Below are positions 17,706 through 26,952 of a stretch of DNA of 56,960 nt, in pieces. The stretch's first letter is position 1. The number at the start of each line of letters is the position of its first letter. The translations under genes and the position numbers were made by a program. A model generated the notes under the pieces. That model did not search any database. It saw nothing but the letters and a program-made list of their open reading frames with translations, and had not been told where the DNA came from. Origin of the DNA: DATGMP01 sp035293565. Its GTDB lineage: Bacteria > Pseudomonadota > Alphaproteobacteria > BOG-932 > Roseiterribacteraceae. The DNA lies in NCBI GenBank assembly GCA_035293565.1, contig DATGMP010000001.1:1-56960 (forward strand), read 5' to 3'.

Positions 17706-19514
17706 CTACTCCCCCGACGCTACCCTGAGCGCGTCGTCATCTTCTTGGCCGAATTCCACGGCTTGCAGGCCATAGAGCCGTTTATAGACGCCGTTCCTGC
17801 GCATCAGCTCCGCATGGTTGCCGCTTTCGACCACCCGGCCGTGGTCCAGCACATGGATCAGATCGGCGCTGACCACGGTCGAGAGCCGGTGCGCGATGAC
17901 CAGCACCGTCCGCCCCTGTCCAAGCACATTGAGCGCGTCCTGGACCACACGCTCGGATTCGGCATCGAGTGCAGAGGTCGCCTCGTCGAGCAGCAGGATC
18001 GGCGCGCCGCGGAGCAGCGCGCGGGCGATCGCGATCCGCTGCCGCTGCCCGCCCGAAAGCTTGACCCCGTTCTCGCCGATCCGGGTGGCATACCCTTCCG
18101 GCATCACGCGGATGAAATCGGCGGCCGCCGCACCCTCGGCTGCGGCTGTGATCTCGGCCTCGCTGGCGCCGGGACGGCCGTAGGCGATATTGGCGCCGAT
18201 CGTATCGTCGAACAGCGCCACCTCCTGGCTCACGAGGGCCATATGCGAACGCAGGCTCCTCAACGTGACATCGCGGACATCCCGGCCGCCAACCAGCACC
18301 CGGCCGCCATCGACGTCATAGAAGCGCGGAATAAGGCTAAGTACCGTCGACTTGCCGGCGCCGGACGGCCCAACCAAGGCCACCGTCTTCCCGGCCGGGA
18401 TCTCGATCGTGACTCCGTCGAGCGCGGGCCGGCCGGTGCGGTAGGAGAAACGAACATCCTCCAGCCGGATTGACGCGTCTTCCATCACGAGCGGCGCGGC
18501 GCCCGCCCTATCGTGAATGGCCGGCGGGTCATCCAGCACGCGGAACAACCGGTCGGCCGCGGAGAGGCCCCGCTGGAGCACGGCGCTCGATTTGGCGAGC
18601 CGTTTGATCGGCTCGAAGGCCAGCATGAAGGCGGTGATGAAGGCGAAGAGCTTGCCCGTTGTCGTCGCGCCCGCAATCACCTGATAGCCGCCATAAACGA
18701 TCAGCGCGCAAATCGGCAGCGCGCCCAAGAGCTCGTTCACCGGGTCCGAGAGAGCGGCGATGCGGAAGGCCTTGTGCGCCAAGTCGAACAACCGCTGGAT
18801 CGCGGCGCCGACCCGCTTCTTCTCATAGCCCTCCATGCCGTAGGCCTTGATGTGGCGTACATTCTGGAAGGTCTGATTGAGCAAATGGGCGAAATGCCCG
18901 CGCTCCTCCTGGGTCGAGGTCGAGACCCGGCGGAGCCGCTTGCCGCGTCGGCCGACCCAGATTCCGGCCAGCGGAAAGACGATGAAGGCGAAGGAGGCCA
19001 GCCGCCAATCCTCCGCGAACATGACGCCCACGAGGCCAATCAGCGTCAGCGTGGTCTTTCCGAAATTGGTCAGCGATTCGACGACTGCGTACCGCATCTC
19101 ATCGACATCGGTGGTCAATCGCGAGATCAGTTCGCCGGCCGGATGCTCGTGGAAGAAGGCGAGATCGGCGTCGATCAGATGGGCCAGGCTGTCGCGCTGG
19201 ATGTCTGTCACCACCCCTTGTCCGATCCGGTTCAGGATGACGCTCGAGCCGTAGGAGGCGAGCCCGCCGATCAGGAACACGGCAAAGACCAGCAGAGCGA
19301 TCAGAACGATCAGGTCAGGCCGCCTGCTGGCGAAGATGTCGTCGAACACATGCCGGATCAGCACGGCCTTGCCCGAGGTCGCGGCCGAGGTGATCCCCAT
19401 AAAGACGAGCGCCAGCAGCAGCTGCGGCCAGTGCGGCAGCAGATAGCTCCGCACGAGGCGGTTCAGGAGCGCCAAGGAATGGCGTTGCTGCCCGGTTTTT
19501 GACCTTTCTGACAT
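17706..19514 (-). CDS. ABC transporter, fused permease and ATPase (MsbA-like exporter)
   Basis: A 602-residue half-transporter using the ATG at 19514 (MSERSKTGQQ). Six membrane helices span about 30-300. The nucleotide-binding domain follows with Walker A GPSGAGKST, Q-loop region ALVSQEVALFDDTIGANIAY, signature LSGGQRQRIAIARAL, Walker B ILLLDEATSALD and H-loop IAHRLSTV. It resembles the MsbA/multidrug lipid-exporter family and would act as a homodimer in the inner membrane. It lies just downstream of the HAD hydrolase gene on the same strand (41 bp gap). Substrate is not visible. Confidence 0.9.
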   Translation of the reverse strand: MSERSKTGQQRHSLALLNRLVRSYLLPHWPQLLLALVFMGITSAATSGKAVLIRHVFDDIFASRRPDLIVLIALLVFAVFLIGGLASYGSSVILNRIGQGVVTDIQRDSLAHLIDADLAFFHEHPAGELISRLTTDVDEMRYAVVESLTNFGKTTLTLIGLVGVMFAEDWRLASFAFIVFPLAGIWVGRRGKRLRRVSTSTQEERGHFAHLLNQTFQNVRHIKAYGMEGYEKKRVGAAIQRLFDLAHKAFRIAALSDPVNELLGALPICALIVYGGYQVIAGATTTGKLFAFITAFMLAFEPIKRLAKSSAVLQRGLSAADRLFRVLDDPPAIHDRAGAAPLVMEDASIRLEDVRFSYRTGRPALDGVTIEIPAGKTVALVGPSGAGKSTVLSLIPRFYDVDGGRVLVGGRDVRDVTLRSLRSHMALVSQEVALFDDTIGANIAYGRPGASEAEITAAAEGAAAADFIRVMPEGYATRIGENGVKLSGGQRQRIAIARALLRGAPILLLDEATSALDAESERVVQDALNVLGQGRTVLVIAHRLSTVVSADLIHVLDHGRVVESGNHAELMRRNGVYKRLYGLQAVEFGQEDDDALRVASGE

Positions 19515-19555
19515 GCGGAACGAACCTACCACGGCGCTCAAAACCGGCCAAAAGA

Positions 19556-20398
19556 CTACCAGGCGAGCCTCGGCAGCACCCAATCCGGCGTAACTCCGAA
19601 TTTCGCCGACAGCTTGGCTAATCCTTCGGTTTCCGCCATCTCACCCGCATGAATGCCGCCTGTAATGAAGGCTGTCCGAAAGCCGGCGCGGCCGCCGCCG
19701 GCGACGTCGTGCTCGAGCGAATCGCCGATCGCAACGATCCGCTCGGGCGGGATTCCCGGCAGCAGCGCTCGGCAGCGGGCATAAACTTCCGGATGCGGCT
19801 TGCCGATATAGCGGACCCGACCACCGACCTTCTCATAATGGGCAGCCAGCAGCCCGGGCGCTTCGATGAAGCCCTTTGCCGTCACCCCAATCCGGTCGGG
19901 ATTGGCGCAAATCGCGAGAAGTCCTCGCTCCGCCGCCTTCACCAGCGACGGCGCATGGTCCCTTTCGAGCGACTTCTCCGGCGCGGTCGAGCTGCCGAGC
20001 AGGACAAAATCCGCGCGCTCCAGGTCGGTTGCGCGATAATCCAGTCCTTCGATGAGGGTCGGCTCGCGGGCGATCAGAAAGACGGAGCGGCCGAGCGCCG
20101 CGAAATCCCGGTCGGTCCGATCGCGCAGCATGTCGCGGACCGTTTCGCCCGAGGTCACGAAACCCGTAAAGTCGGCCGTATCGTATCCCAGGGCAGCGAG
20201 CCGATCGGAGGCGTCGTTTCCGAGGCGCGCCGAATTCGACAACACCACCAGTCTCTTCCCCGCCCCCCTCAGCGCCTTCACCGCCTCGATCGCGCCCGGC
20301 GGCGCCTTCGACCCGTCATGCAGCACGCCCCATTGGTCGAGCACCGCCGCATCGAACTGTGGGGAAACCGCGGAGAGAAATTGGAGTGGTTGGGGCAC
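19556..20398 (-). CDS. TIGR01459 family HAD-type hydrolase
   Basis: A 280-residue HAD superfamily phosphatase of the NagD-like subgroup. Motif I is AVLDQWGVLHDGS, motif II VVLSNSARLG, the cap lies in the middle, a Lys motif appears in YIGKPHPEVYARC, and motif IV is IVAIGDSLEHDVAGG. The DQWGVLHDG form is typical of the alphaproteobacterial TIGR01459 group; substrates are unknown, presumably small phosphoesters. It reads toward the ABC exporter. A REP-like repeat lies directly upstream. Confidence 0.9.
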   Translation of the reverse strand: MPQPLQFLSAVSPQFDAAVLDQWGVLHDGSKAPPGAIEAVKALRGAGKRLVVLSNSARLGNDASDRLAALGYDTADFTGFVTSGETVRDMLRDRTDRDFAALGRSVFLIAREPTLIEGLDYRATDLERADFVLLGSSTAPEKSLERDHAPSLVKAAERGLLAICANPDRIGVTAKGFIEAPGLLAAHYEKVGGRVRYIGKPHPEVYARCRALLPGIPPERIVAIGDSLEHDVAGGGRAGFRTAFITGGIHAGEMAETEGLAKLSAKFGVTPDWVLPRLAW

Positions 20399-20406
20399 TG
20401 CTCACT

Positions 20407-20472
20407 CGTCATCCCCGCGACTCGTATCGTCGCGGCGGCTCTCGCTGGATTGGCCCCTTCGCGGGGATAACG
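20407..20472. repeat. Degenerate REP-like inverted repeat
   Basis: Arm CGTCATCCCCGCGA (20407-20420) and arm TCGCGGGGATAACG (20459-20472) are inverted with one mismatch and lie between two same-strand genes. It is a diverged relative of the perfect copy at 36866-36944. Confidence 0.6.
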
Positions 20473-20484
20473 ACCGAAAGAAGC

Positions 20485-21834
20485 TCATGCCTTCACGACA
20501 TTCGGCCCGGCGCAGCCGTGGGCGGCCATGGCGTTGCGCGTGTCGATGACGAGCGGAGCGACGTCCCGCACCAGGGCATAATCGACGGCGTCATGATCCG
20601 CCGCGATCAGCACGGCGTCGCAGGAAGCAAGGACCGCTTCCGTCAGCGCGGTCGATTCGATGCCGGCCAGATCGCCATGTTCGCGAGTCTTGGGCACCAC
20701 CGGGACAAGTGGGTCGTGATAAGAGATCTCGGCGCCGCGCGCGCGCAACAGCTCCCAAAGCGCGAAAGCCGGGCTCTCGCGCGTGTCGTCGACATTCTTT
20801 TTGTAGGCGACGCCGAGGATGATGATCTTCGCGCCTCTCAGGCCTCGGCCGGTCCTGGCGTCCAGCGCCGCTGCAACGGCATCGACGACATGGCGCGGCA
20901 TGGCGCGGTTGATCTCGCCGGCGAGCTCGATGAAGCGGGTGGCGATATCGAACTCGCGCGCCTTCCAGGTCAGGTAGAAGGGATCGATCGGGATGCAGTG
21001 ACCGCCCAGCCCGGGGCCCGGATAGAAAGGCATGTAGCCGAACGGCTTCGACTTGGCCGCCTGGATCACCTCCCAGACATCGATACCCATGGCGCCGTAG
21101 ACGAGCTTCAGCTCGTTGACCAGCGCGATATTCACGGCGCGGAAAATGTTCTCGGTGAGCTTCACCGCCTCGGCCGTTTCGGCGGATGAGACCACAACGG
21201 TGTGCTCGACGAACTGCGCGTAGAGCGCCTCGGCGAGGAGCGTGGCTTCCTGGCCGTCGCCCCCCACCACCTTCGGAATCCGGCTGGTGGTGAAATCGAC
21301 ATTGCCCGGATCCTCGCGCTCTGGCGAATAGGCGAGCCAGAAATCGCGCCCGGATGAAAGCCCGCCGGCTTCGAGAATCGGCTTCACCACGTCTCGCGTC
21401 GTGCCGGGATATGTCGTCGATTCCAGCACGATCAGCTGCCCCGCCCTCAACCTGGCGGCGACCCGCTCGGCCGTGCCCACGACGTAACCCAAATCGGGCT
21501 CGCGGTGCCGGTCCAAGGGCGTCGGCACGGCAATCAGCACGGCGTCCGCCTCGGCAAGCCGCGCGAAGTCGGCCGAGGGCGTGAAGCGCCCGGTCCCGCT
21601 GATCTCGACGATCGAGGTCGCGGGGACGGTGTTCAGATAGGACTTACCGGCCTCGAGCATGGCGACTTTGGTTTCATCGATATCCAGTCCGATGGTCCTG
21701 AAACCGGCGCCATGAAGCGCGATCACGAGCGGCAGGCCGACATAACCAAGCCCGATCACCGCCACGATCGCGCTACGGTCAGCGAAGCGGTCGCGAAGCC
21801 GCTCGCAGGCTGGGGACAGAGTCGGTGACGTCAT
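20485..21834 (-). CDS. Nucleotide-sugar dehydrogenase (UDP-GlcNAc/ManNAc 6-dehydrogenase type)
   Basis: A 449-residue NAD-dependent four-electron dehydrogenase. Rossmann motif VAVIGLGYVGLPLVIALHGA, then STTYPGTTRDVVKPILE, SPEREDPGN, the catalytic Cys in GPGLGGHCIPIDPFYLTW, and C-terminal domain ILGVAYKKNVDDTRESPA. The length and the YSPEREDPGN form match the WbpA/TuaD-like subgroup that oxidises UDP-N-acetylhexosamines to uronic acids for surface polysaccharide. No other polysaccharide genes are adjacent except the distant GT39 gene at 52.8 kb. Exact sugar is unproven. Confidence 0.88.
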   Translation of the reverse strand: MTSPTLSPACERLRDRFADRSAIVAVIGLGYVGLPLVIALHGAGFRTIGLDIDETKVAMLEAGKSYLNTVPATSIVEISGTGRFTPSADFARLAEADAVLIAVPTPLDRHREPDLGYVVGTAERVAARLRAGQLIVLESTTYPGTTRDVVKPILEAGGLSSGRDFWLAYSPEREDPGNVDFTTSRIPKVVGGDGQEATLLAEALYAQFVEHTVVVSSAETAEAVKLTENIFRAVNIALVNELKLVYGAMGIDVWEVIQAAKSKPFGYMPFYPGPGLGGHCIPIDPFYLTWKAREFDIATRFIELAGEINRAMPRHVVDAVAAALDARTGRGLRGAKIIILGVAYKKNVDDTRESPAFALWELLRARGAEISYHDPLVPVVPKTREHGDLAGIESTALTEAVLASCDAVLIAADHDAVDYALVRDVAPLVIDTRNAMAAHGCAGPNVVKA

Positions 21835-21949
21835 GGCCGGAACCTACAAGGCGCCGACCAAATGTCCAAGATTGGACGGTCGCATCGAAATTCCGCTTCC
21901 AGCCCGCAGCTCCAGGCTCCTAGGATCGTCGAAAACGAGGAGGCGACCA

Positions 21950-22710
21950 ATGACGGCTCCATTGGCGGGGAAAGTTGCGCTCGTGACCGGCGGCGCATCC
22001 GGCATGGGACGGGCCACGGTATTCGCGCTGGCCGAGGCCGGCGCATCGGTCGCGGTTCTAGACCGCAGCGCGACGGGTGTGGCCGCCGTGACCGAGGACA
22101 TCGGAAAGACCGGCGGACGAGGTCTCGCCCTCGTTCTCGATCTCATGGACCTCTCAGCGCTGGCAGCCACGGTGGACCGCGTCGTCGCCGAATTCGGACG
22201 GATCGACATTTTGGTCAATTGCGCGGGCATCTATTCGCCGGTGGGACTCCTGGAAATGGACGCGGCGACCTGGGATCAGATCCACACGATCGACCTCAAG
22301 GCGCCCATGTTCTTGATGCAACATGTCGCTCGCCACATGATCGCGCGAGGCGGCGGCGGCCGGATCGTGAATGTCGGCTCCAGCGCGGCCTACCGGGCGC
22401 GCCATGCGCCGCCTGCCTATGCGAGCGCCAAGGCCGCGCTGGGCCAACTGACGCGGAGCGCCGCCGCCGAGCTCGGTCCTTACGACATCAATGTGAACAT
22501 CGTCGTGCCTGGTGTGACCGTGTCCGGCCTAACCGAATCCGTCGGGCAGGAATTTTTGCAGAATGCGGTGTCGAGCGGCGGATGGAGAATCTCTTCCACC
22601 GCGTGTCTGAGCCGGAGGACGTGGCCGCGGCCATACTGTTCCTCTGCCTGCCGGGCAGCCGACAGGTCACGGGCCAGGCGATTCACACAAGCGCCGGAAA
22701 CATCGTCTGA
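21950..22710 (+). pseudogene. SDR family oxidoreductase, interrupted by a -1 frameshift near 22570
   Basis: The ATG at 21950 follows GAGGAGGCGACCA. The first frame has TGGASGMGRA (cofactor loop), LVNCAGIYSP, NVGSSAAYRA and active-site YASAKAA, and is homologous through EFLQNAVSSG. The C-terminus continues in the next frame (MENLFHRVSEPEDVAAAILF, then GQAIHTSAGNIV, stop 22710). Adding one base near 22568-22575 would restore a normal SDR of about 254 residues. It is either a sequencing error or a recent loss. Otherwise the first frame reads through into the isochorismatase-like gene, giving an apparent 466-residue fusion. It forms an operon with the two genes that follow. Confidence 0.8.
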
Positions 22711-22717
22711 GATCGCA

Positions 22718-23347
22718 ATGCCGACCAGCCTCGAAGATCTCATCCAACCTACCGCGACGGCGCTCCTCACCGTCGAAATGCAGCGGTCGGTCGTCGGCGA
22801 CCTCAGCCGCATTCGCCCGTTGGCCGAGGCGGTCGAGAAACACGGCCTAGTCGCGAAGCTGGCAACCCTGATGACAGCGGCGAGAGAGGCCGGCGTCCCC
22901 GTGGTTTATTGCAATGCGGAATTTCGCGCCGACCGCAAGGGCACCGCGCGGAATTGCGGCTTGATCGCCACACTGACCAAGGATCCCGACCATCTGCTCA
23001 CCGGCAGCCCCGCGGCGGAAGTCATTCCGCAGCTCGCACCGAAGCCCGGCGACCTGGTCTTTCCGCGGTTCACGGGCCTATCGCCTTTCGCCGCAACCGC
23101 GCTCGACATCACGCTCCGCAACATGGGCGTACGAACCATCCTCGCCACCGGGGTCTCGATCAATATCGCGATCTTCGGGCTGATCCTGGAGGCGGTGAAT
23201 CTCGGCTACAATGCCGTCCTCGTGCGCGACTGCGCGGCCGGCTGCCCCGACGAGTACGCGGATTCGATCGTCCGCAATTCCCTTTCGCTCATGTCCACCG
23301 TGACGACGAGCGAACAAATCATCGACATCTGGCGAGGACGCACATGA
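22718..23347 (+). CDS. Isochorismatase-fold cysteine-hydrolase-like protein lacking the nucleophile
   Basis: A 209-residue protein beginning MPTSLEDL. The isochorismatase fold is evident from TALLTVEMQRSVVGD (the usual Asp replaced by Glu), AREAGVPVVYCNAEF, and the strand-helix TILATGVSINIAIFGLILEA, ending GYNAVLVRDCAAG. In active cysteine hydrolases that motif reads TGxxTNxCV; here the Cys position is Ala. PhzD-type isochorismatases also lack Cys, but they retain Asp at the first site. Activity is therefore uncertain. It lies 7 bp after the SDR and overlaps the P450 start by 4 nt. Confidence 0.75.
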   Translation: MPTSLEDLIQPTATALLTVEMQRSVVGDLSRIRPLAEAVEKHGLVAKLATLMTAAREAGVPVVYCNAEFRADRKGTARNCGLIATLTKDPDHLLTGSPAAEVIPQLAPKPGDLVFPRFTGLSPFAATALDITLRNMGVRTILATGVSINIAIFGLILEAVNLGYNAVLVRDCAAGCPDEYADSIVRNSLSLMSTVTTSEQIIDIWRGRT

Positions 23348-24561
23348 AACCAGACACATCATCGGCCTCTCCCGACGAAATCTTCGGCCGCGACGCGGCG
23401 CGCCGCTACGAGGCATTCTCCCGGATGCGGGGCCAATGTCCGGTCCTGCGCCTCCCGACGGGCGAGCTCATGGCGGTGAGCCATCAGGCGGCCGGCGACG
23501 GTGTGCGCCAGGTCGAGGATTTCGCCGGCACCTTTTCCGATAACGGCGCCTTGGCATCCGACGATGTGATCCTGGCCGGCATTCCCGAGCCGCGGCACAG
23601 CGCCGTCCGCCGGATCTTTCTGTCCGCGCTGACCGAGATTTCTCAGTACGAGCCTTTCATCCGGTCGCTCGCCGAAAGGTTCGTTGACGAGACCGTTGCG
23701 GCGGCGGCGCGGTGCGGTGAAGCCGAGTTGATGCACGGGCTGGCGCGGCGCCTGCCGAGCGCGGTAATCGCCCATCTGCTCGGGCTGCCGGCTTCGGATA
23801 TCGACCGCTTCGCGCGCTGGACCGACGAATTGCTCGAACGCCAGGGGACCAGCACGAATGCAAGCACGGCGCTGGTCGATCTGCACGACGAATTCGCTGC
23901 CTATTTCGCCGAGCACATCGAAAACAGACGAGCCCATCCAGAAGCGCGCGACGACATCATCGCGCGCTTCGTACGCGCGGAGGTCGAGGGATCCCGCCTT
24001 TCGGTGCGGGCGATCCAAACCCAGATGATGTTCTTCATCGTCGCCGGTAACGGCACGACGCGGGACCTGATCGGAAACCTGCTGATGCGGCTGGCCTCCG
24101 ACGAGGCGTTGTTTCGCCGAACGCAGTCCGACCGCGGCACGATCCCGCTGCTGGTGGAAGAAGTGCTTCGCCTGGATTCGCCGGTTCAGCTGCTCGCCCG
24201 CAATTCCAAGGTCGAGACCACGCTGGACGGCGTGTCCGTCCGGCCGGGCGAACGAGTCTTGCTCAGCATCGCCTCCGCCAATCGCGACGAAAAGATCTGG
24301 CAGGACGCGGAGACCTTCCGGCCGGGCCGGGAGCGGGCGCGAGCGCATCTCGCTTTCGGCGCGGGACCGCATATTTGTCCGGCCGCCAATCTGGCGCGTA
24401 TGGAGGCGTGCATCGCGTTGGAATCGCTGCTGGATCGCATCGACTCCATGAGGTTCGCGCCGAGCTACGCGCTGGATCTCAATCCGGTGATTTGGGCCAA
24501 CGGGCCTCAGACGCTCAAGGTCACGCTGACGCTCCGCACGTCGTCAGAAGGTGCAGGCTGA
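23344..24561 (+). CDS. Cytochrome P450
   Basis: A 405-residue bacterial class P450. Haem ligand loop FGAGPHICPAANLAR with Cys345, ExxR helix EEVLR (273-276), PERF-like region FRPGRE. The I-helix motif is AGNGTT (234-239), where most P450s have an acidic residue at position four; here it is Gly. The acid-alcohol pair is thus incomplete, as in some P450s with substrate-assisted or atypical oxygen activation. The ATG overlaps the previous stop by 4 nt. No ferredoxin or reductase partner is nearby. The substrate is unknown. The 3' end overlaps convergent egtD by 41 bp. Confidence 0.92.
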   Translation: MKPDTSSASPDEIFGRDAARRYEAFSRMRGQCPVLRLPTGELMAVSHQAAGDGVRQVEDFAGTFSDNGALASDDVILAGIPEPRHSAVRRIFLSALTEISQYEPFIRSLAERFVDETVAAAARCGEAELMHGLARRLPSAVIAHLLGLPASDIDRFARWTDELLERQGTSTNASTALVDLHDEFAAYFAEHIENRRAHPEARDDIIARFVRAEVEGSRLSVRAIQTQMMFFIVAGNGTTRDLIGNLLMRLASDEALFRRTQSDRGTIPLLVEEVLRLDSPVQLLARNSKVETTLDGVSVRPGERVLLSIASANRDEKIWQDAETFRPGRERARAHLAFGAGPHICPAANLARMEACIALESLLDRIDSMRFAPSYALDLNPVIWANGPQTLKVTLTLRTSSEGAG

Positions 24562-25507
24562 ACAGGCGATCCGGATCAGTCCAGACCTCCGCCGGTCGCC
24601 ATCCGGCGCTTTGCGCCAGACGCCGGAACTGATCCAGGCCGTATTTATAAGAATTTTCGGTATGGACCGTCTCGCCGGCCTTGAAACGGAAATCCTGTCC
24701 GGCGACGTGAACCGCCTGATCTCTGGCACTCACGAGATGCATCTCGATCCGTCCTTGCGCCGGGTCGTAGAATGCGCGGTGACGGAATTCCGCATGGCCG
24801 AAATCGCCGCCGAGCTCACGGTCGATCCGCGCCAGAAGATTGAGATTGAAGGCGGCGGTCACGCCGGCCGCATCATTATAAGCGGCTTCCAGAACCGCCC
24901 GGTCCTTCTTGAGATCGACGCCGACCAGCATCATGCCGCCTTCGCCCAAAAGCCGGCGCGCTTGCGATAGGAAGCCCGCGGCCTGCGGCGGACTGAAGTT
25001 GCCGATCGTCGATCCCGGAAAAAATCCGAGCCACCGCGGACGGGCATTGCCAACGGCCGGCAGAACGAAAGGCTTCGTGTAGTCGGCGCAGACCGGCGCA
25101 ATGTGCAGGCCGGGATAGTCTGCCGACAAAGCCTCAGCCGCCGCGATCAGGTGCGACCGGCTGATATCGACCGGGACATAGGCGATCGCCGTCTCGAGCG
25201 CATCGAGAAGCGTGCGGATCTTGATCCCCGCCCCGCTCCCGAACTCGACGATTGCACAGCCCGCCCCCACCAGTCGCGCAATCGCCGGCGCGACTTCGGC
25301 GAGAATCGAAAGCTCGGTGCGGGTCGGGTAATATTCGGGCGTATCGCAGATCGCGTCGAACAGGCGTGATCCTTCCAGATCGTAGAAGAACTTGCAGGGA
25401 ATCGTTTTTTGCGGCTGGTTGAGGCCCCATAGAACCGCGTCGCGGAACTCCGCTGCGCTCGGCGCCAGATCCTGAAGCCGCGCCAAACTGCCCGTCTCAC
25501 CTCTCAT
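24521..25507 (-). CDS. egtD: L-histidine N-alpha-methyltransferase EgtD
   Basis: A 328-residue SAM-dependent methyltransferase converting histidine to hercynine, the first ergothioneine step. The domain opens LNQPQKTIPCKFFYDLEGSR with LFDAICDTPEYYPTRTE, SAM loop IVEFGSGAGIKIRTLLDALE, then WLGFFPGSTIGNFSPPQAAG, LVGVDLKKDRAVLEAAYND and NLLARINRE-like NLLARIDRELGGDF. The ATG at 25507 overlaps the egtB stop by 4 nt. Together with egtB it gives the usual two-gene ergothioneine unit of alphaproteobacteria; the sulfur-transfer partner genes are not adjacent. Confidence 0.95.
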   Translation of the reverse strand: MRGETGSLARLQDLAPSAAEFRDAVLWGLNQPQKTIPCKFFYDLEGSRLFDAICDTPEYYPTRTELSILAEVAPAIARLVGAGCAIVEFGSGAGIKIRTLLDALETAIAYVPVDISRSHLIAAAEALSADYPGLHIAPVCADYTKPFVLPAVGNARPRWLGFFPGSTIGNFSPPQAAGFLSQARRLLGEGGMMLVGVDLKKDRAVLEAAYNDAAGVTAAFNLNLLARIDRELGGDFGHAEFRHRAFYDPAQGRIEMHLVSARDQAVHVAGQDFRFKAGETVHTENSYKYGLDQFRRLAQSAGWRPAEVWTDPDRLFSLHLLTTCGASA

Positions 25508-26688
25508 GTATCCTCCGCCAGCCTGAAGCCGCTCGCCTGCCAACGCGCGGCAGGCGGGAAGAAGTTCCGATATGTCAACCGCGAATGACCCGCCGGGGTT
25601 GCCCAGGAGGAACCCTTGAGCACCATTTGTCCGGACATGAATTTTCCGTTGTATTCCCCTATGGCGCCGATAGGCGGCCTGAACCCGGGATAGGGCGCGT
25701 AGGCGCTCGCGGTCCAATCCCAGACCTGCCCCTGGGCGATCGGCTCTCCGCTCGGGTCGGGGTGCGGCCGACCCGATGGCGCGGACGGCGGACCCAGCCG
25801 GCCCATGGCGACCTCCCATTCGAACTCGGTCGGCAGCCGCTTTCCGGCCCAGGCAGCGAAGGCGGACGCTTCGTAGTAGCTCACATGCTGCGCAGGCTCG
25901 GCCGGCTCGATCGGGCGCACCCCCTCGAGGGTGAAATGGGTCCATCCCGCCGGGTCCTCGATCCAATAAAACGGGGCGCGCCAGCCTTCCTCTTGGACGC
26001 GGGCCCAGCCGTCGGACAGCCAGAATTCCGGGCGGCGATAGCCGCCATCGGCGATGAAAGCCGTATAGTCCCCGCAGGTCACGGAACGACCGGCCACGCG
26101 GCATGCGGTCAGATAGACCCGGTGGCGAGGCCCCTCATTGTCGAATGCGAACCCGCTTCCAGCGTGGCCGACCTCGTAAATCCCGGAGGGTATGTCGATC
26201 CAGCGCGGCGGCGGCGCATCGCTGGCCCCCTTCCCTGTCCGAAGCGGCGCATAGGCAGGGCGAAGCGGGTTGGACCAGAAGGCGTGCTTGATGTCGGTGA
26301 GAATCAGCTCCTGATGCTGCTGCTCATGGTTGAGGCCCAGCTCGATGAGAGCGGCCCTCTCCGCCGTCAGAGATCCTTGGAGCAGCCGCTCCATGCGCCG
26401 GTCGACCTCACCGCGGTAATGCCCGATCTCTTCGGCCGACGGACGAGACAGCAGTCCCCGCAACGGGCGCGGATGACGCGCGCCCACCGCCTCATAATAA
26501 GAGTTGAACAGATATCCAAAGGCCGGATCGAAGGGCGCATAGTCCGGCTCTGCCGCGAGCACGAACGTCTCGAAGAACCAGGTGGTATGGGCTCGGTGCC
26601 ATTTGACCGGGCTGCAATCGGGCATCGATTGGATCTGCTGATCCTCGCCCGACAGGCAGGCCGCCCGACGCTCGGTTTCGGCCCGCAC
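25504..26688 (-). CDS. egtB: Ergothioneine biosynthesis sulfoxide synthase EgtB
   Basis: At least 394 residues from the GTG at 26688. A DinB-like N-terminal domain has WHRAHTTWFFETFVL and the iron-binding HxxxHxE in LNHEQQHQELILTD; a C-terminal formylglycine-enzyme-like domain has YEASAFAAWAGKRLPTEFEW, GQVWDWTASAYAPYPGF and LTYRNFFPPAARW. EgtB joins hercynine to a thiol donor using non-haem iron and oxygen. The family normally begins earlier (LLARYRxVRAETE). That sequence is present upstream in frame, and the only start-like codon with a good ribosome site (GAGGAG, 8-nt spacing) is CTG at 26745-26743, giving 413 residues. Confidence 0.93.
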   Translation of the reverse strand: MRAETERRAACLSGEDQQIQSMPDCSPVKWHRAHTTWFFETFVLAAEPDYAPFDPAFGYLFNSYYEAVGARHPRPLRGLLSRPSAEEIGHYRGEVDRRMERLLQGSLTAERAALIELGLNHEQQHQELILTDIKHAFWSNPLRPAYAPLRTGKGASDAPPPRWIDIPSGIYEVGHAGSGFAFDNEGPRHRVYLTACRVAGRSVTCGDYTAFIADGGYRRPEFWLSDGWARVQEEGWRAPFYWIEDPAGWTHFTLEGVRPIEPAEPAQHVSYYEASAFAAWAGKRLPTEFEWEVAMGRLGPPSAPSGRPHPDPSGEPIAQGQVWDWTASAYAPYPGFRPPIGAIGEYNGKFMSGQMVLKGSSWATPAGHSRLTYRNFFPPAARWQASGFRLAEDT

Positions 26689-26952
26689 GGACCGGTAGCG
26701 CGCGAGCAGCGACAGATCGGCAACGGCGTGAGGCTGGGCGGTCAGGGGGCGATCTCCTCGCGCGACCGGACGGGGCGCATCTCGGAAAGAGCTAGGCTCG
26801 GCGACATTTGCGGCAAGCCTTCCCGAGTTTATTCGCTGTAAAGCCCTGCGCGGTTACGAGAACTCTTTGGCCGGACGATCGTTGCTGAATTTGGCCGCAG
26901 AGGACCAATCCGCTATGATGCAGACGAGAAAACTGAAGCCGGTGAGGACGTC

